A DNA stretch of 64,000 nt from Chryseobacterium formosum (GCF_026460885.1 NZ_JAOVZW010000011.1:62001-126000), one strand, 5' to 3'; shown: positions 25,630 through 35,662, counted from the stretch's first letter. Notes: generated by a model not told the origin, from the letters alone. Translations and numbers: made by a program.

Positions 25630-26889
25630 ATGAATTTCATTAATCATAAAATTAAAGTTTGGGCATTCGCCGCTCTAGGTTCGGGAATGTTTCTGGCTTG
25701 TGCACAGACTAAAACTGCAGCAGTTTCAAAGCCTTCAAAAGTAGCATCTCAATCAGGAAAAGTAGTTCCTACAAATCTGAAATGGTCTGAAAGAATGATG
25801 CTTTCAGAAATGCAGCGTTTCCCTGAAGCATGGATGCTTGATTTCAGCAAAAGCCCAAAATGGACGTATCCTTCAGCAATTGTTTTAGATGGTGCAGAGC
25901 AGCTTTACATTAAAACAGGTAAAAAAGAATATTACGATTACATAAGCAATTTTGGTAAAGATTTGATTCAAGAAGATGGAACGATTCTTACTTATGACCT
26001 TTCAAAATACAATATCGACCTTTTGAATAGCGGAAACGTATTACTTTATCTTTACGAAAAAGAGAAAAATGAAAAATATCTAAAAGCTCTTCAAACTTTA
26101 CGCTTGCAAATTGACGGGCAACCGAGAACAAATGAAGGTTCTTTCTGGCACAAAAAAATCTATCCTTACCAAGTCTGGTTAGATGGTTTGTATATGGGAA
26201 TGCCTTTTTATACGCACTACACAAAAGATTTCGTGAAAGGAGCAGATGCTACAAAAGCGTATGACGATATTGTTTTCCAGTTCGATTCGGTTCAAAAAAA
26301 TCTTTTAGATAAAAAAACTGGTTTATTGTATCATGCTTGGGATGAAAGTAAAAAAGAAGCTTGGGCAAATAAAGAAACCGGACTTTCTCCAAATTTCTGG
26401 GGAAGAGCCATGGGTTGGTACGGAATGGCGATGGTAGACGTTTTGGATTATTTACCGAAAGACCATCCGGGAAGAGCGAGAATTATTTCTTACATCAAAT
26501 CCTATTCTGACGCAGTTATCAAATATCAGGATAAAAAATCAGGACTTTGGTATCAGGTTTTAGATAAGCCTTTGGCGAACAAAAATTATGAAGAAGCAAC
26601 GGCTTCAGCGATGTTTGTTTACACGATGATTAAATCTGTGAACAAAGGTTACCTGCCAAAATCTTATAAAGCTGCAGCAAAAAAAGGCTATGACGGAATC
26701 ATCAAAAATTTAATTACAGTTGATGAAAACGGTGTAGTGAATCTAAATAAATGTTGTGCTGTTGCCGGTTTGGGAGGAAAACCTTACAGAGACGGTTCTT
26801 ACGAATATTACGTAAATGAAGAAATCCGTTCGAATGACGGAAAAGGAACAGGACCATTTATTTTGGCGAGTTTGGAATTTGAAAAATAA
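25630..26889 (+). CDS. Unsaturated rhamnogalacturonyl / galacturonyl hydrolase, GH105
   Basis: A 419-residue (alpha/alpha)6-barrel enzyme of family GH105 that removes the unsaturated uronate left at the non-reducing end by lyases. It has the typical WSERMMLSEMQRFPE start, the catalytic aspartate region YQVWLDGLYMGMPFYT, and GRAMGWYGMAMVDVLDYLP. I start it at the ATG at 25630 because that gives a lipoprotein signal (GSGMFLACAQ, lipobox LAC). An open frame reaches back to 25540 but overlaps the PL1 gene. The lipid anchor implies action at the cell surface or in the periplasm. Confidence 0.93.
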   Translation: MNFINHKIKVWAFAALGSGMFLACAQTKTAAVSKPSKVASQSGKVVPTNLKWSERMMLSEMQRFPEAWMLDFSKSPKWTYPSAIVLDGAEQLYIKTGKKEYYDYISNFGKDLIQEDGTILTYDLSKYNIDLLNSGNVLLYLYEKEKNEKYLKALQTLRLQIDGQPRTNEGSFWHKKIYPYQVWLDGLYMGMPFYTHYTKDFVKGADATKAYDDIVFQFDSVQKNLLDKKTGLLYHAWDESKKEAWANKETGLSPNFWGRAMGWYGMAMVDVLDYLPKDHPGRARIISYIKSYSDAVIKYQDKKSGLWYQVLDKPLANKNYEEATASAMFVYTMIKSVNKGYLPKSYKAAAKKGYDGIIKNLITVDENGVVNLNKCCAVAGLGGKPYRDGSYEYYVNEEIRSNDGKGTGPFILASLEFEK

Positions 26890-26890
26890 T

Positions 26891-27118
26891 TTTTAAAACC
26901 ATTAAACCATTAAGGAGATTTAAGAAATTAAGATTTATTAAGGCTAAAATCTGAGATTTTATTAAGCTACTTGCTTAAAGCGAAGCTCAGCTTAATTTTT
27001 CTAAACTTCTTAATAAAAACTTAATGGTTAAAATATTATTTTAAAACATAAAGCCTTTGCTAAGCAGAACGCTTTTGCGAACTAAAAATATGCAGAGCAA
27101 CTTTAAAAAAATCTTTGT
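26891..27118. repeat. Two dispersed repeats between GH105 and GH43
   Basis: 26891-27035 is an inverted-orientation copy of the ACCATTAAG-arm element seen at 14076-14200, again closed by CTTAATGGTT. 27051-27118 carries the TTTGCTAAGCAGAACGC segment that matches 10261-10295 in reverse complement. The whole 277-bp gap is therefore repeat material and holds no gene. Confidence 0.7.
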
Positions 27119-27166
27119 CCCAAAATTTCGGGATTAAAAATCTAAACAGATCAAAAATCTGATTTT

Positions 27167-28807
27167 ATGACAAACAAAATTTTTAATATACTTTCGATCA
27201 CCGCATTTTCCGTTGCATCTTCTTATCTGAATGCACAGGAAAAACCATACGTTTCAGAAGTCTGGACTGCCGATCAGGGTAAAAATTACAGAAACCCAAT
27301 TTTGTACGCAGATTACTCAGATCCGGACGTTACTCGTGTTGGTGATGATTATTATATGACTGCTTCAAGTTTCAACGAAGCTCCTGGATTGCCGATCTTG
27401 CATTCAAAAGATATGGTCAACTGGAAATTGGTGAACTACGCTATTCAGGATGTTTTGCCTAAAGAACATTTCTCCGTTCCAAGAAGAGGTGACGCCGTTT
27501 GGGCTCCCGCAATCCGTTTCCACAAAGGTGAATTTTACATTTACTGGGGCGATCCTGATTTCGGAATTTATATGGTAAAAACCAAAGATCCGCTTGGAAA
27601 ATGGGACGAACCAGTTATGGTAATGGAAGGAAAAGGCTTGATCGATTCTTGTCCATTCTGGGACGAGGACGGACAGGCCTATTTGGTTCACGGTTGGGCA
27701 GGAAGCCGAGCCGGAGTGAAAAGTATTTTGTCATTAAATAAGATGAATCCTGATGGAACAAAAGTTTTGGATAAAGGAGTTCATATTTTCGATGGTCACG
27801 ATGCACATCCTACCGTTGAAGGTCCAAAAATGTACAAAAGAAACGGTTACTACTATATTTTTGCTCCGGCGGGAGGTGTGGCTACAGGTTGGCAATTGGT
27901 TTTAAGATCAAAAAATATTTACGGTCCTTACGAAGAAAAAATTGTTCTCGAGCAGGGAAAAACAAAAATCAACGGTCCGCATCAGGGAGCGTGGGTGGAT
28001 ACGCCTTCGGGAGAAGATTGGTTTTATCATTTCCAGGATGTGGATGCAGGAGGAAGAATCGTGCATTTGCAACCAATGAAATGGGAAAAAGACTGGCCTG
28101 TAATGGGGATCGACAACGATAAAAATGGTATTGGCGAGCCGGTACTTACTTATAAAAAACCAAACGTCGGGAAAACTTATCCTGTCGTAACTCCAGCTGA
28201 AACAGATGAATTTGATGGTGAAAAATTAGGTTTGCAGTGGCAATGGAGTGCCAACGAAAACATCGTTTGGTCTTCCAAACTTCCCGGACAAAAATTCCTG
28301 AGATTATTCTCCATGAAAATGGCTGAAAACGATAAAAACCTTTGGAACGTTCCTAATCTTTTGACTCAAAAATTTCCCGCTCCGAATTTTGTAGCTTCCA
28401 CGAAAGTTAAATTAACTCCCGAAGATGCAAAAGAAGGAAAAACTGCCGGACTTTTGGTCATGGGAATGGATCACGCATCGATTGTCATCACCAATAAAAC
28501 TGACGGATATTATGTTCAGTTGAGAAAAGCGGAAAAGTCTGAAAAAGGCGGCGAAGAAAAAGTTTTATTTGAAACAAAATTAAAAGGAAACGAAGCTTAT
28601 TTTAAAGTCAACGTCAGCGAACCGAACGGAATTTGCACGTTCAGTTACAGCGAAAACGGTAAAAATTTCATCAAAGCAGGTGAACCGTTTCAGGCAAAAC
28701 CCGGAAAATGGATTGGTGCCAAAGTGGGACTATATTCCGTAAGCACACAGAAGGCAAACCGCGGTGGCTACGCAGATTTTGAATATTTTAGAGTAACAAA
28801 AAATTAA
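27167..28807 (+). CDS. Glycoside hydrolase family 43 protein
   Basis: A 546-residue secreted enzyme with a five-bladed beta-propeller (about residues 40-350) and a C-terminal concanavalin-like beta-sandwich (about 365-545), the layout of GH43 beta-xylosidases and arabinofuranosidases. The catalytic residues are visible: D52 in YSDPDVTR, D160 in GLIDSCPFW and E218 in HPTVEGPKM. A signal peptide ends near NAQ (residue 24). In this pectin context it probably removes arabinose, xylose or galactose from rhamnogalacturonan side chains; the exact specificity cannot be read from the sequence. Confidence 0.92.
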   Translation: MTNKIFNILSITAFSVASSYLNAQEKPYVSEVWTADQGKNYRNPILYADYSDPDVTRVGDDYYMTASSFNEAPGLPILHSKDMVNWKLVNYAIQDVLPKEHFSVPRRGDAVWAPAIRFHKGEFYIYWGDPDFGIYMVKTKDPLGKWDEPVMVMEGKGLIDSCPFWDEDGQAYLVHGWAGSRAGVKSILSLNKMNPDGTKVLDKGVHIFDGHDAHPTVEGPKMYKRNGYYYIFAPAGGVATGWQLVLRSKNIYGPYEEKIVLEQGKTKINGPHQGAWVDTPSGEDWFYHFQDVDAGGRIVHLQPMKWEKDWPVMGIDNDKNGIGEPVLTYKKPNVGKTYPVVTPAETDEFDGEKLGLQWQWSANENIVWSSKLPGQKFLRLFSMKMAENDKNLWNVPNLLTQKFPAPNFVASTKVKLTPEDAKEGKTAGLLVMGMDHASIVITNKTDGYYVQLRKAEKSEKGGEEKVLFETKLKGNEAYFKVNVSEPNGICTFSYSENGKNFIKAGEPFQAKPGKWIGAKVGLYSVSTQKANRGGYADFEYFRVTKN

Positions 28808-28996
28808 ATATTTCACACAGATTTCATAGATTTTCACAGATGATTGCACATCAATTGAAATTTAAATTTCAATAAAATTTTTGAAAGTCGCTGAAATCGT
28901 TGGGAAACAAAAAATAAAATACCAAATCAAACGGGTTTTCGAACACGTTAGGTTTAAACACAATCATCAACAGAAAAATAAATAAGAATATATATA

Positions 28997-30658
28997 ATGA
29001 AGAAATCAATAAAAATAATAGGTCTTGTCGCGGCAATGATGTTTTCGGGACAATTCTACGCTCAAAATACAGATATTTACAAAGGCATTGAGTTTAAAAT
29101 GCCAAAGGTTGTGGAAACTTCTTTCGCAGCAAATACCGTATCGATCAAGGATTTTGGAGGTGTTGCGGGCGGAAGTGTAAAAAACACAGAAGCTTTCAAA
29201 AAAGCAATCGACGCTTTGGTAAAAAAAGGTGGCGGTAAACTGGTTGTACCGAGAGGGCTTTGGTTGACCGGACCCATCGTTTTACAAAGCAACATCAACC
29301 TTCATGTGGAAGACGGTGCCATGATTATTTTCAGCACAGACAAAAGCGATTATCCTTTGGTAGACGTAAGTTTTGAAGGTTTAAATACCATCCGTTGCCA
29401 ATCCCCAATTTCTGCAAGAAATGCTAAAAACGTTGCCATTACCGGAAAAGGAGTAATCGACGGAAGTGGCGACGCTTGGAGAGCCGTAAAAAAATCAAAA
29501 TTATCTGAAGTGGAATGGAAAAAATTCGTTGCTTCAGGCGGAATTGTTTCCAAAGATGGAAAAACCTGGTACCCTTCAGAAAGCTATAAAAAAGGATTTG
29601 AAGGCAGTTCAAGCTTCAACGTTCCCGATAAAATCAACAAATCTGAACTGGAATCTGTGAAAGATTTCCTTCGTCCAGTAATGGTGAGCATCGTTGGTTG
29701 TGATCAGGTTCTTTTGGACGGACCGACTTTCCAGAATTCTCCGGCATGGAACCTTCATCCATTGATGACTTCCAATTTAATTTTAAGAAATCTAACCGTT
29801 AGAAACCCTTGGTATTCTCAAAACGGTGACGGTGTAGATTTGGAATCATGCAAAAATGTTCTGATCTACGATAATACTTTTGACGTTGGTGATGATGCGA
29901 TCTGCATTAAATCAGGGAAAAATGAAGACGGAAGAAAAAGAGGAATGCCGACTGAAAACGTCATCATCAAAAATAATATGGTGTACCACGGTCACGGAGG
30001 ATTCGTAATCGGAAGTGAAATGTCTGGTGGAGCAAGAAATATGCACGTTTCAGACTGTACTTTCATCGGGACGGATATTGGTCTCCGTTTCAAAACTACC
30101 CGTGGAAGAGGTGGTGTAGTTGAAAATATTTATATCAAAAACATCGACATGATCAACATTCCAACGCAGACAATTGGTTTCAATATGTTCTACGAAGGTG
30201 CTTCTCCGGTTTTGGAAGACGGACAAAAAGCGGAAGGAAACAAAGCTCCGGAAAAAACATATCCGGTGACTGAAGAAACGCCTGTTTTCAGAAATATCTA
30301 CTTTAAAAATATCACTGCAACCAATTCTGATGAAGCGATTACTTTATTCGGTCTGGCAGAAATGAATCTTAAAAATATCGTGATTGAAGATTCTCAGTTT
30401 GAAACTAAAAAAGGTCTAACCATCGTTGACGCAGACGGAATTCAGCTGAAGAATGTAAAATTAAAATACTCTGAAGGAACCGGTACAACGATTTTAAACA
30501 GTAAAAATATTGACCTTTCCACTTTAAAACTGGAATCAGATCAAAAACCAACCATCAAAGTTCTGGGAGCAAAAACCACATCGGTAAAACTTCCGAAAGA
30601 TGTAAAAGGTGAGCAACTGAGCATTTCGAAAGAGATTGCGAAGAATGCAGTGAAGTAA
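28997..30658 (+). CDS. Polygalacturonase-like enzyme, GH28
   Basis: A 553-residue secreted beta-helix hydrolase of family GH28. All four family motifs are present: N276-G-D278 and D281, G-D299-D300-A, H331-G-H333-G-G, and R364-F-K366. The signal peptide (IIGLVAAMMFSGQFYA) is clear. The long N-terminal part and insert around residues 165-215 suit Bacteroidetes exo-acting or rhamnogalacturonan-type GH28. It probably hydrolyses galacturonan or rhamnogalacturonan oligomers in the periplasm or at the surface. Confidence 0.95.
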   Translation: MKKSIKIIGLVAAMMFSGQFYAQNTDIYKGIEFKMPKVVETSFAANTVSIKDFGGVAGGSVKNTEAFKKAIDALVKKGGGKLVVPRGLWLTGPIVLQSNINLHVEDGAMIIFSTDKSDYPLVDVSFEGLNTIRCQSPISARNAKNVAITGKGVIDGSGDAWRAVKKSKLSEVEWKKFVASGGIVSKDGKTWYPSESYKKGFEGSSSFNVPDKINKSELESVKDFLRPVMVSIVGCDQVLLDGPTFQNSPAWNLHPLMTSNLILRNLTVRNPWYSQNGDGVDLESCKNVLIYDNTFDVGDDAICIKSGKNEDGRKRGMPTENVIIKNNMVYHGHGGFVIGSEMSGGARNMHVSDCTFIGTDIGLRFKTTRGRGGVVENIYIKNIDMINIPTQTIGFNMFYEGASPVLEDGQKAEGNKAPEKTYPVTEETPVFRNIYFKNITATNSDEAITLFGLAEMNLKNIVIEDSQFETKKGLTIVDADGIQLKNVKLKYSEGTGTTILNSKNIDLSTLKLESDQKPTIKVLGAKTTSVKLPKDVKGEQLSISKEIAKNAVK

Positions 30659-30963
30659 TTTGAGATTTGACGTTTGAGATTTGAGATGCGGGATTCACCA
30701 TTCAAGATTCAAAATTTAAGATCTAAGATTTAAGATTGATAATTTAGTGCACGGGAAAAATTTTAATTTTCAACTTATGTGTTCTAAAATATTCTCAAAC
30801 TTGTAAACTTTAAGTTAACTAATGTGTCAAAAAACTTTTGTGGTTAGATCAAAACTTTTTTGAACTTGTATTTTCAAAGTTTTAAACTTAAAAACTGCAA
30901 GAATCTTTTGTGACTTTTGACTTCGTCGAATCTGGCGATTTGTGGTTAAAAATTAATTTAAAA

Positions 30964-31866
30964 ATGAGTTTTTACAAACTATATTTTCTTTTTGTTTTTT
31001 TTGTAGGAGCAACAGCATTCGGTCAGACAAAGCCGAATGCTACTCCTTACACAAACGAAGCAACTTATGAAAAACTAAAGAAAAAACATCCGTTCATCAC
31101 TCCGCTGAACAGACCTGTTCCGGATAATATTATTGTTGAAAAAGATGTAGAATATTCCAACGTCAAAGGAATTTCTCTGAAAGCCGATATTTATTATCCC
31201 AAAGATCAATCCAAAAAACATCCGGCAATCGCACTGGTTCACGGTGGCGGCTGGATTTCGGGGAGCAAGGAAAATGAGAAGTACATGGCTCAGGAATTGG
31301 CTTCCAAAGGTTATGTTGCTATAGCTGTCGGTTATCGTTTAAGTGAAGTCGCAAAATATCCTGCTGCAATAGATGATGTCAACAATGCGATTGAATATTT
31401 AAAGAAAAACAGAAAAAAATATGCTGTGGATACCAAAAAGATTGCTGTTTTAGGTGAATCTGCAGGAGCTCAAATCGCCACTTTGGTTGGAGTTCAGCAA
31501 AAAAATAAAATCAAAGCTATCGTAAATGTAGACGGAATTGTTTCCTTCATCCATCCCGAAGCTGAGGAAAGCACTTATGCAGCATTTTGGTTGGGTGGCG
31601 ACAGAAATGTCAATCTAAAAAACTGGAAAGAAGCTTCCCCATTGGAATACGTTGACAAAAACACAGCTCCTACCCTGTTCATCAATTCTTCTCAACCCCG
31701 CTTCCATGCAGGACGGGATGACATGATGAAAAAATTAAAAAGCTACGGAACTTTCACAGAATATCACGAAATCAAAGACACACCGCACTCCTTCTGGTCT
31801 GCTGAACCTTGGTTCACAGAAACTTTGAATTTAACAGTGGATTTTTTAGATAAAACGTTGAAGTAA
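30964..31866 (+). CDS. Secreted alpha/beta hydrolase, esterase/lipase-like
   Basis: A 300-residue alpha/beta hydrolase of the hormone-sensitive-lipase/BD-FAE type: oxyanion motif HGGGW, nucleophile elbow GESAG, and a C-terminal histidine in DTPHSFW. A signal peptide (YFLFVFFVGATAFGQ) indicates export. I use the ATG at 30964; the frame is open back to 30910 but that would bury the signal peptide. By position it is probably an acetyl or feruloyl esterase acting on pectin side chains. The 305-bp gap before it (30659-30963) has short TTTGAGATTTGA and TTTAAGATCTAAGAT tandem runs and no gene. Confidence 0.85.
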   Translation: MSFYKLYFLFVFFVGATAFGQTKPNATPYTNEATYEKLKKKHPFITPLNRPVPDNIIVEKDVEYSNVKGISLKADIYYPKDQSKKHPAIALVHGGGWISGSKENEKYMAQELASKGYVAIAVGYRLSEVAKYPAAIDDVNNAIEYLKKNRKKYAVDTKKIAVLGESAGAQIATLVGVQQKNKIKAIVNVDGIVSFIHPEAEESTYAAFWLGGDRNVNLKNWKEASPLEYVDKNTAPTLFINSSQPRFHAGRDDMMKKLKSYGTFTEYHEIKDTPHSFWSAEPWFTETLNLTVDFLDKTLK

Positions 31867-31907
31867 ATTTAGGTTAAGGTTTAGGCTAAGTGCAACCTTA
31901 AATCGGC

Positions 31908-32103
31908 TTAGGAGTTTGGAACGTTAAGAAAATTTAAAATAAAGCCGTTAAGAAATTCCCACTGTTTGAGTGCGGCAAAAATCATCTTAACAAATGAAAT
32001 TTTCAATCCGCACGAGTTTTGGGAATTTTAGGATTTATTTTAAATTTTTAGTGGAAAAATCCAGCCTTGAATTTTTGGTTCTTTTGTTTTAAGACAAAAG
32101 AAC
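31908..32103. repeat. Structured repeat with CACTGTTTGAG core, copy 1
   Basis: The arms AATTCCCACTG...GTGCGG (about 31955-31976) and CCGCAC...TGGGAATT (about 32008-32027) pair. A terminal hairpin GGTTCTTTTG/CAAAAGAAC follows at 32079-32102. A related element with compensatory changes lies at 42250-42449. It may terminate the esterase transcript; the 256-bp gap has no gene. Confidence 0.65.
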
Positions 32104-32122
32104 ATTAAATCAAATAATTTTT

Positions 32123-33100
32123 ATGAAAAAACTACTTTTAATTCTCATCATTTCAGCAACCAATTTTGTATTGGCTCAAAGCAATCCTTACATCACCGTA
32201 ACCGTGGCGCAGGACGGCAGCGGCCAGTTCAAATCCATTCAACAGGCCATTACATCCATCAGAGATTTCGGGCCCGCTGAAGCTTTGGTTAAAATTAAAG
32301 CAGGAACGTATCACGAGAAGATCGTTATTCCATCCTCAAAACATAAAATCACTTTACAGGGTGAGAGTAAAGAAAACACAATCATCACCAACGATGATTA
32401 TTCAGGCAAAATGGATCCTTTAAACCAGAAAATGACGACCTTCAACTCGTACACGCTTTTGGTAATGTCTGATGATGTGAAAATTTCAAACCTCACCATA
32501 AAAAATTCTTCATGCAATCAGGGACAGGCTGTTGCACTTCATGTGGAAGGTGACCGTTTTATCGTCAAAAATTCTAATATTCTGGGATGTCAGGACACAG
32601 TTTATACCTGCGGAAATCACAGCAGACAATACTATGAAAACTGCTTTATTGAAGGAACAACCGACTTTATTTTTGGTTCGGCAACGGTAGTTTTCAAAAA
32701 CTGTACGATAAAAAGTTTGGCCAATTCTTACATTACAGCGGCATCAACAGACAAAAGCAAAGAATTTGGTTATGTCTTTTTTGACTGTAAATTAATTGCA
32801 AAAGAGGGTATCGACAAAGTATTTTTAGGCAGACCTTGGAGACCGTATGCAAGAACCGTTTTCATCAACACCGAAATGGGCAGCCACATCCTTCCCGAAG
32901 GCTGGAACCCGTGGAAAGGCGACAAAATGTTCCCCGATAAAGACAAAACCGCTTATTACGCAGAATACAACAGCAAAGGTGAAGGCGGAAAAATTGAAAA
33001 CCGTGTAGCTTGGTCACATCAGCTGACAAAAAAAGAAGCAAAAAAATACAGCATCAAAAATATTTTCGGAGACTGGAAACCGAATATGGGTAATAAGTAA
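32123..33100 (+). CDS. Pectinesterase, CE8 family (second copy)
   Basis: A 325-residue secreted pectin methylesterase with signal peptide (LLLILIISATNFVLAQ). CE8 motifs are complete: GQAVALHVEGDR, CQDTVYT, EGTTDFIFGSA and LGRPWRPYARTVF. It differs enough from the CE8 at 23086 to suggest a different preference for methylation pattern or chain length rather than a recent duplication. The C terminus is DWKPNMGNK. The last codons fall within a short GGGTAATAAG repeat shared with the ends of two esterase genes downstream. Confidence 0.94.
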   Translation: MKKLLLILIISATNFVLAQSNPYITVTVAQDGSGQFKSIQQAITSIRDFGPAEALVKIKAGTYHEKIVIPSSKHKITLQGESKENTIITNDDYSGKMDPLNQKMTTFNSYTLLVMSDDVKISNLTIKNSSCNQGQAVALHVEGDRFIVKNSNILGCQDTVYTCGNHSRQYYENCFIEGTTDFIFGSATVVFKNCTIKSLANSYITAASTDKSKEFGYVFFDCKLIAKEGIDKVFLGRPWRPYARTVFINTEMGSHILPEGWNPWKGDKMFPDKDKTAYYAEYNSKGEGGKIENRVAWSHQLTKKEAKKYSIKNIFGDWKPNMGNK

Positions 33101-33215
33101 TTGGTAATGTGTAATCTCAAAGCTATTTAAATATAACTGCTAGTATTAGCGCTGTCATGCTGAGCTTGTCGAAGCATTTTCAGAAAAAATAAAACCATAC
33201 AATGAAAAGTTATTT

Positions 33216-33341
33216 ACCGCAAAAGAAACAAAAGACGTTCGAGAATGATAGATAATCAAAAGTCTGCAAAATGGAACTTTTACATTTTGTAAACTTTTGA
33301 AATTCTTTTTTTTTAATTATTTCTTTTGATTCTTTTGCGGT
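33216..33341. repeat. Inverted repeat with ACCGCAAAAGAA arms
   Basis: ACCGCAAAAGAA (33216-33227) and TTCTTTTGCGGT (33330-33341) are perfect complements at 114-bp distance, between the CE8 and CE12 genes. A GTCATGCTGAGCTTGTCGAAG fragment, a motif type often scattered in flavobacterial intergenic DNA, precedes it at about 33154. Confidence 0.55.
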
Positions 33342-33373
33342 TTAAAATTTTCCACATTAAATAAAAAATTAAA

Positions 33374-34111
33374 ATGAAAAAAATACTTTTAATTCTAAGC
33401 ATTGTAATTTCAACATTCACATTTGCTCAAAAGAAACCGACTTTATTCCTTATTGGCGATTCTACAATGTCTAACAAAGACAATCCCGAAAAAAATCCGG
33501 AACACGGTTGGGGACAGGTGTTGGGACAGTTTTTAACTCCAAATATCGAGCTTCAAAATCATGCGATGAACGGACGAAGTTCAAAAAGTTTCAGAACAGA
33601 AGGAAGATGGGACAAGGTTGAAAAACAATTGAAAAAAGGTGATTTTGTAATCATCCAGTTCGGCCACAATGATCAGAAACTGAAAGATTCAACGAAATTC
33701 ACCAATCCACACACACAGTACAGAGCCAATCTGGAAAGATATGTAAATGAGACCAGAGCAAAAGGTGCAACACCCATTCTGATGACCTCGATTGCCAGAA
33801 GAAATTTTAACGAAAACGGAGTTCTCATCGACACCCATACCGATTATCCTTTGGTAGTAAGAATGGTGGCAAATGACATGAAAGTTGCTTTCGTCGATAT
33901 GCAGTTATTGACCGAACAAATGGAAATTGCAGCAGGTCCGGAAAAATCGAAATTACTGCATCTGCATTTTAAGGCTGGAGAAAATCCGTATTACGATAAA
34001 GAGAAAGCAGATGACACACACTTATCAAGATTAGGTGCCGAAACTGTTGCTAAACTTGCAGTAAAATCTTTGAAAGATTTGAAAACAGGTTTGGAAAAAT
34101 ATATTAAGTAA
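33374..34111 (+). CDS. Rhamnogalacturonan acetylesterase, CE12 (SGNH hydrolase)
   Basis: A 245-residue secreted SGNH-fold esterase that removes acetyl groups from rhamnogalacturonan. The four SGNH blocks are present: G28-D29-S30-T31 (catalytic serine S30), the glycine block MNGRSSKSF, GHNDQK with the asparagine, and D213-D-T-H216 with the catalytic aspartate and histidine. The signal peptide ends near FAQ (residue 19). Length matches CE12 enzymes of the YesT type. It acts with the GH105 and PL enzymes to expose the backbone. Confidence 0.93.
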   Translation: MKKILLILSIVISTFTFAQKKPTLFLIGDSTMSNKDNPEKNPEHGWGQVLGQFLTPNIELQNHAMNGRSSKSFRTEGRWDKVEKQLKKGDFVIIQFGHNDQKLKDSTKFTNPHTQYRANLERYVNETRAKGATPILMTSIARRNFNENGVLIDTHTDYPLVVRMVANDMKVAFVDMQLLTEQMEIAAGPEKSKLLHLHFKAGENPYYDKEKADDTHLSRLGAETVAKLAVKSLKDLKTGLEKYIK

Positions 34112-34317
34112 ATCTCCCACAGATTGCACAGATTTTCACAGATTTGATACAAAAATGATCTGTTCAATCTGGAAAATCTGCGAGGGAAAGTTTCCTCTTA
34201 GTTTGTCATCCTGAAACCTTTAGGCTCGAAGAAGTCAAAGGATATATGCTTGCTTTTCGAAGTTTAGATGCTTACAGCATGACAAAGCGAGAATAACATT
34301 GATTAAAAAAATAAAAA

Positions 34318-34659
34318 ATGAATTTCAAAAAAGAACCTTTTTTCGACGGCAATTCCGAATGGGAAGATTTAGGAAACGGTGTTTCCAGACAATTTGTAGG
34401 ATACAATTCTCAGGTCATGATGGTCATCGTTCAATTTGAGAAAGATGCGATTGGAACATTGCACCAACATTTTCATTCGCAAATCACCTACGTTGCCGAA
34501 GGAAAGTTTGAAGTAACCGTCGACGGCGAAACCAAAATTTTACAAAAAGGCGACGGTTTCTTTGCCCAGCCTAATATTTTCCACGGTGTAAAATGTTTGG
34601 AAGCAGGAAAACTGATTGATGCTTTCACACCGTTTAGAGAAGATTTTCTGAAAGATTAA
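34318..34659 (+). CDS. kdgF: KdgF, unsaturated uronate cyclisation/ring-opening cupin
   Basis: A 113-residue single-domain cupin. KdgF converts 4,5-unsaturated galacturonate, released by GH105 and lyases, to 5-keto-4-deoxyuronate, the KduI substrate. Family features are WEDLGNGVSRQ, QVMMVIVQFEK, the metal-binding H49-Q-H51...Q55 cluster, H89 in NIFHGV, and the C-terminal FTPFREDFL that I recognise as typical of KdgF. There is no signal peptide, so it works in the cytoplasm. Its place among pectin enzymes supports the name over a generic cupin. Confidence 0.88.
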   Translation: MNFKKEPFFDGNSEWEDLGNGVSRQFVGYNSQVMMVIVQFEKDAIGTLHQHFHSQITYVAEGKFEVTVDGETKILQKGDGFFAQPNIFHGVKCLEAGKLIDAFTPFREDFLKD

Positions 34660-34678
34660 ATTTTATAAAATCAAATCT

Positions 34679-34706
34679 CATAGGTTTCGAAAACCTATGA
34701 AGTTTC
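34679..34706 (+). terminator. Hairpin between kdgF and the first esterase
   Basis: CATAGGTTT and AAACCTATG form a 9-bp perfect stem with a 3-nt loop, followed by a T-rich stretch. A similar CATAGGTTTTCAAAACC hairpin lies at about 39803, so this may be a repeated element. Confidence 0.5.
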
Positions 34707-34720
34707 TTATTTTAACACCA

Positions 34721-35620
34721 ATGAAAAAAGTATTTTTTTTAACCATTATTTTGTTTTTCACTCAGTTTTCAGCTCAGGAAAAAATATCGTTTTGGCCAAA
34801 AGGCGAAATGCCCAATTCTAAAATTCTGGCTTCAAAAACCAAGAAAAAGAAAATCCTTGCAGAACTGAAAGAACCCGCACTTTTTGCTTTTCTTCCTCCC
34901 GAAAAAGAGAGAAACCAAAAGTCGGTCATCATCATTCCTGGCGGCGGTTATTCCAAGCTGACTTACGATGAAGGTGCCTTTCAGATTGCAAAATGGATGA
35001 ACACTTTGGGAATTTCCTCATTTGTTTTAAACTACAGATTGCCTACCTCAACCGATTTAATTCGGAGAGAAATTGCTCCGTTGCAGGACATTCAGGCTTC
35101 CATAAAATACATCAGAAAAAATGCAGACCAATGGGGAATTTCTGCCGATCAGGTAGGCGTTGTGGGAACTTCAGCAGGTGGACATCTGGCGACAATGGCA
35201 AGCAATATTTCTAAAGATTATACCGAATTAAAAGGCGATTGGTCAACCATTTCCACCATCCCGAATTTTGCGGTTCTTTTTTGTCCGGTCATCGACTTTG
35301 GGGAATTTGCCCATAAAGGAAGTCGGGAAAGTCTGCTCGGAGAAAACGCTTCTTCAGATAAAATTGCAGAATTTTCGATGCAAAATAGAGTAACAGAAAA
35401 GACGCCACCCACAATTTTATTTCACAATCAGGATGATACTGCCGTTCCGCCGATGAACAGTATTTTGTATTTCAAGGCAATGACAAAAAATAAACTGAAA
35501 GGTGCTATGTTTATTTTTCCGAAAGGTGGGCACCGTTTTTTTGTGACTGATAAAGATCCGATGAACGAAAACTGGAAAAAACTGTGTGCAGACTGGCTTT
35601 TTAGTATGGGTAATAAGTGA
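34721..35620 (+). CDS. Secreted alpha/beta hydrolase, acetylesterase-like (paralogue A)
   Basis: A 299-residue exported hydrolase with signal peptide (VFFLTIILFFTQFSAQ). The oxyanion motif is PGGGYS, the nucleophile elbow GTSAGGH, the acid aspartate lies in HNQDDTAVP, and the histidine in PKGGHRFF. This type (BD-FAE/acetyl-xylan-esterase-like) usually deacetylates plant glycans. I choose the ATG at 34721; the upstream ATG at 34697 lies inside a hairpin. It is a close paralogue of the next gene, sharing long identical stretches such as TEKTPPTILFH and EFAHKGSR, so the pair arose by tandem duplication. Confidence 0.87.
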   Translation: MKKVFFLTIILFFTQFSAQEKISFWPKGEMPNSKILASKTKKKKILAELKEPALFAFLPPEKERNQKSVIIIPGGGYSKLTYDEGAFQIAKWMNTLGISSFVLNYRLPTSTDLIRREIAPLQDIQASIKYIRKNADQWGISADQVGVVGTSAGGHLATMASNISKDYTELKGDWSTISTIPNFAVLFCPVIDFGEFAHKGSRESLLGENASSDKIAEFSMQNRVTEKTPPTILFHNQDDTAVPPMNSILYFKAMTKNKLKGAMFIFPKGGHRFFVTDKDPMNENWKKLCADWLFSMGNK

Positions 35621-35662
35621 TGGGTAATGAGTAATTTAAAAATTGATTTGTGAAGAGTTTGT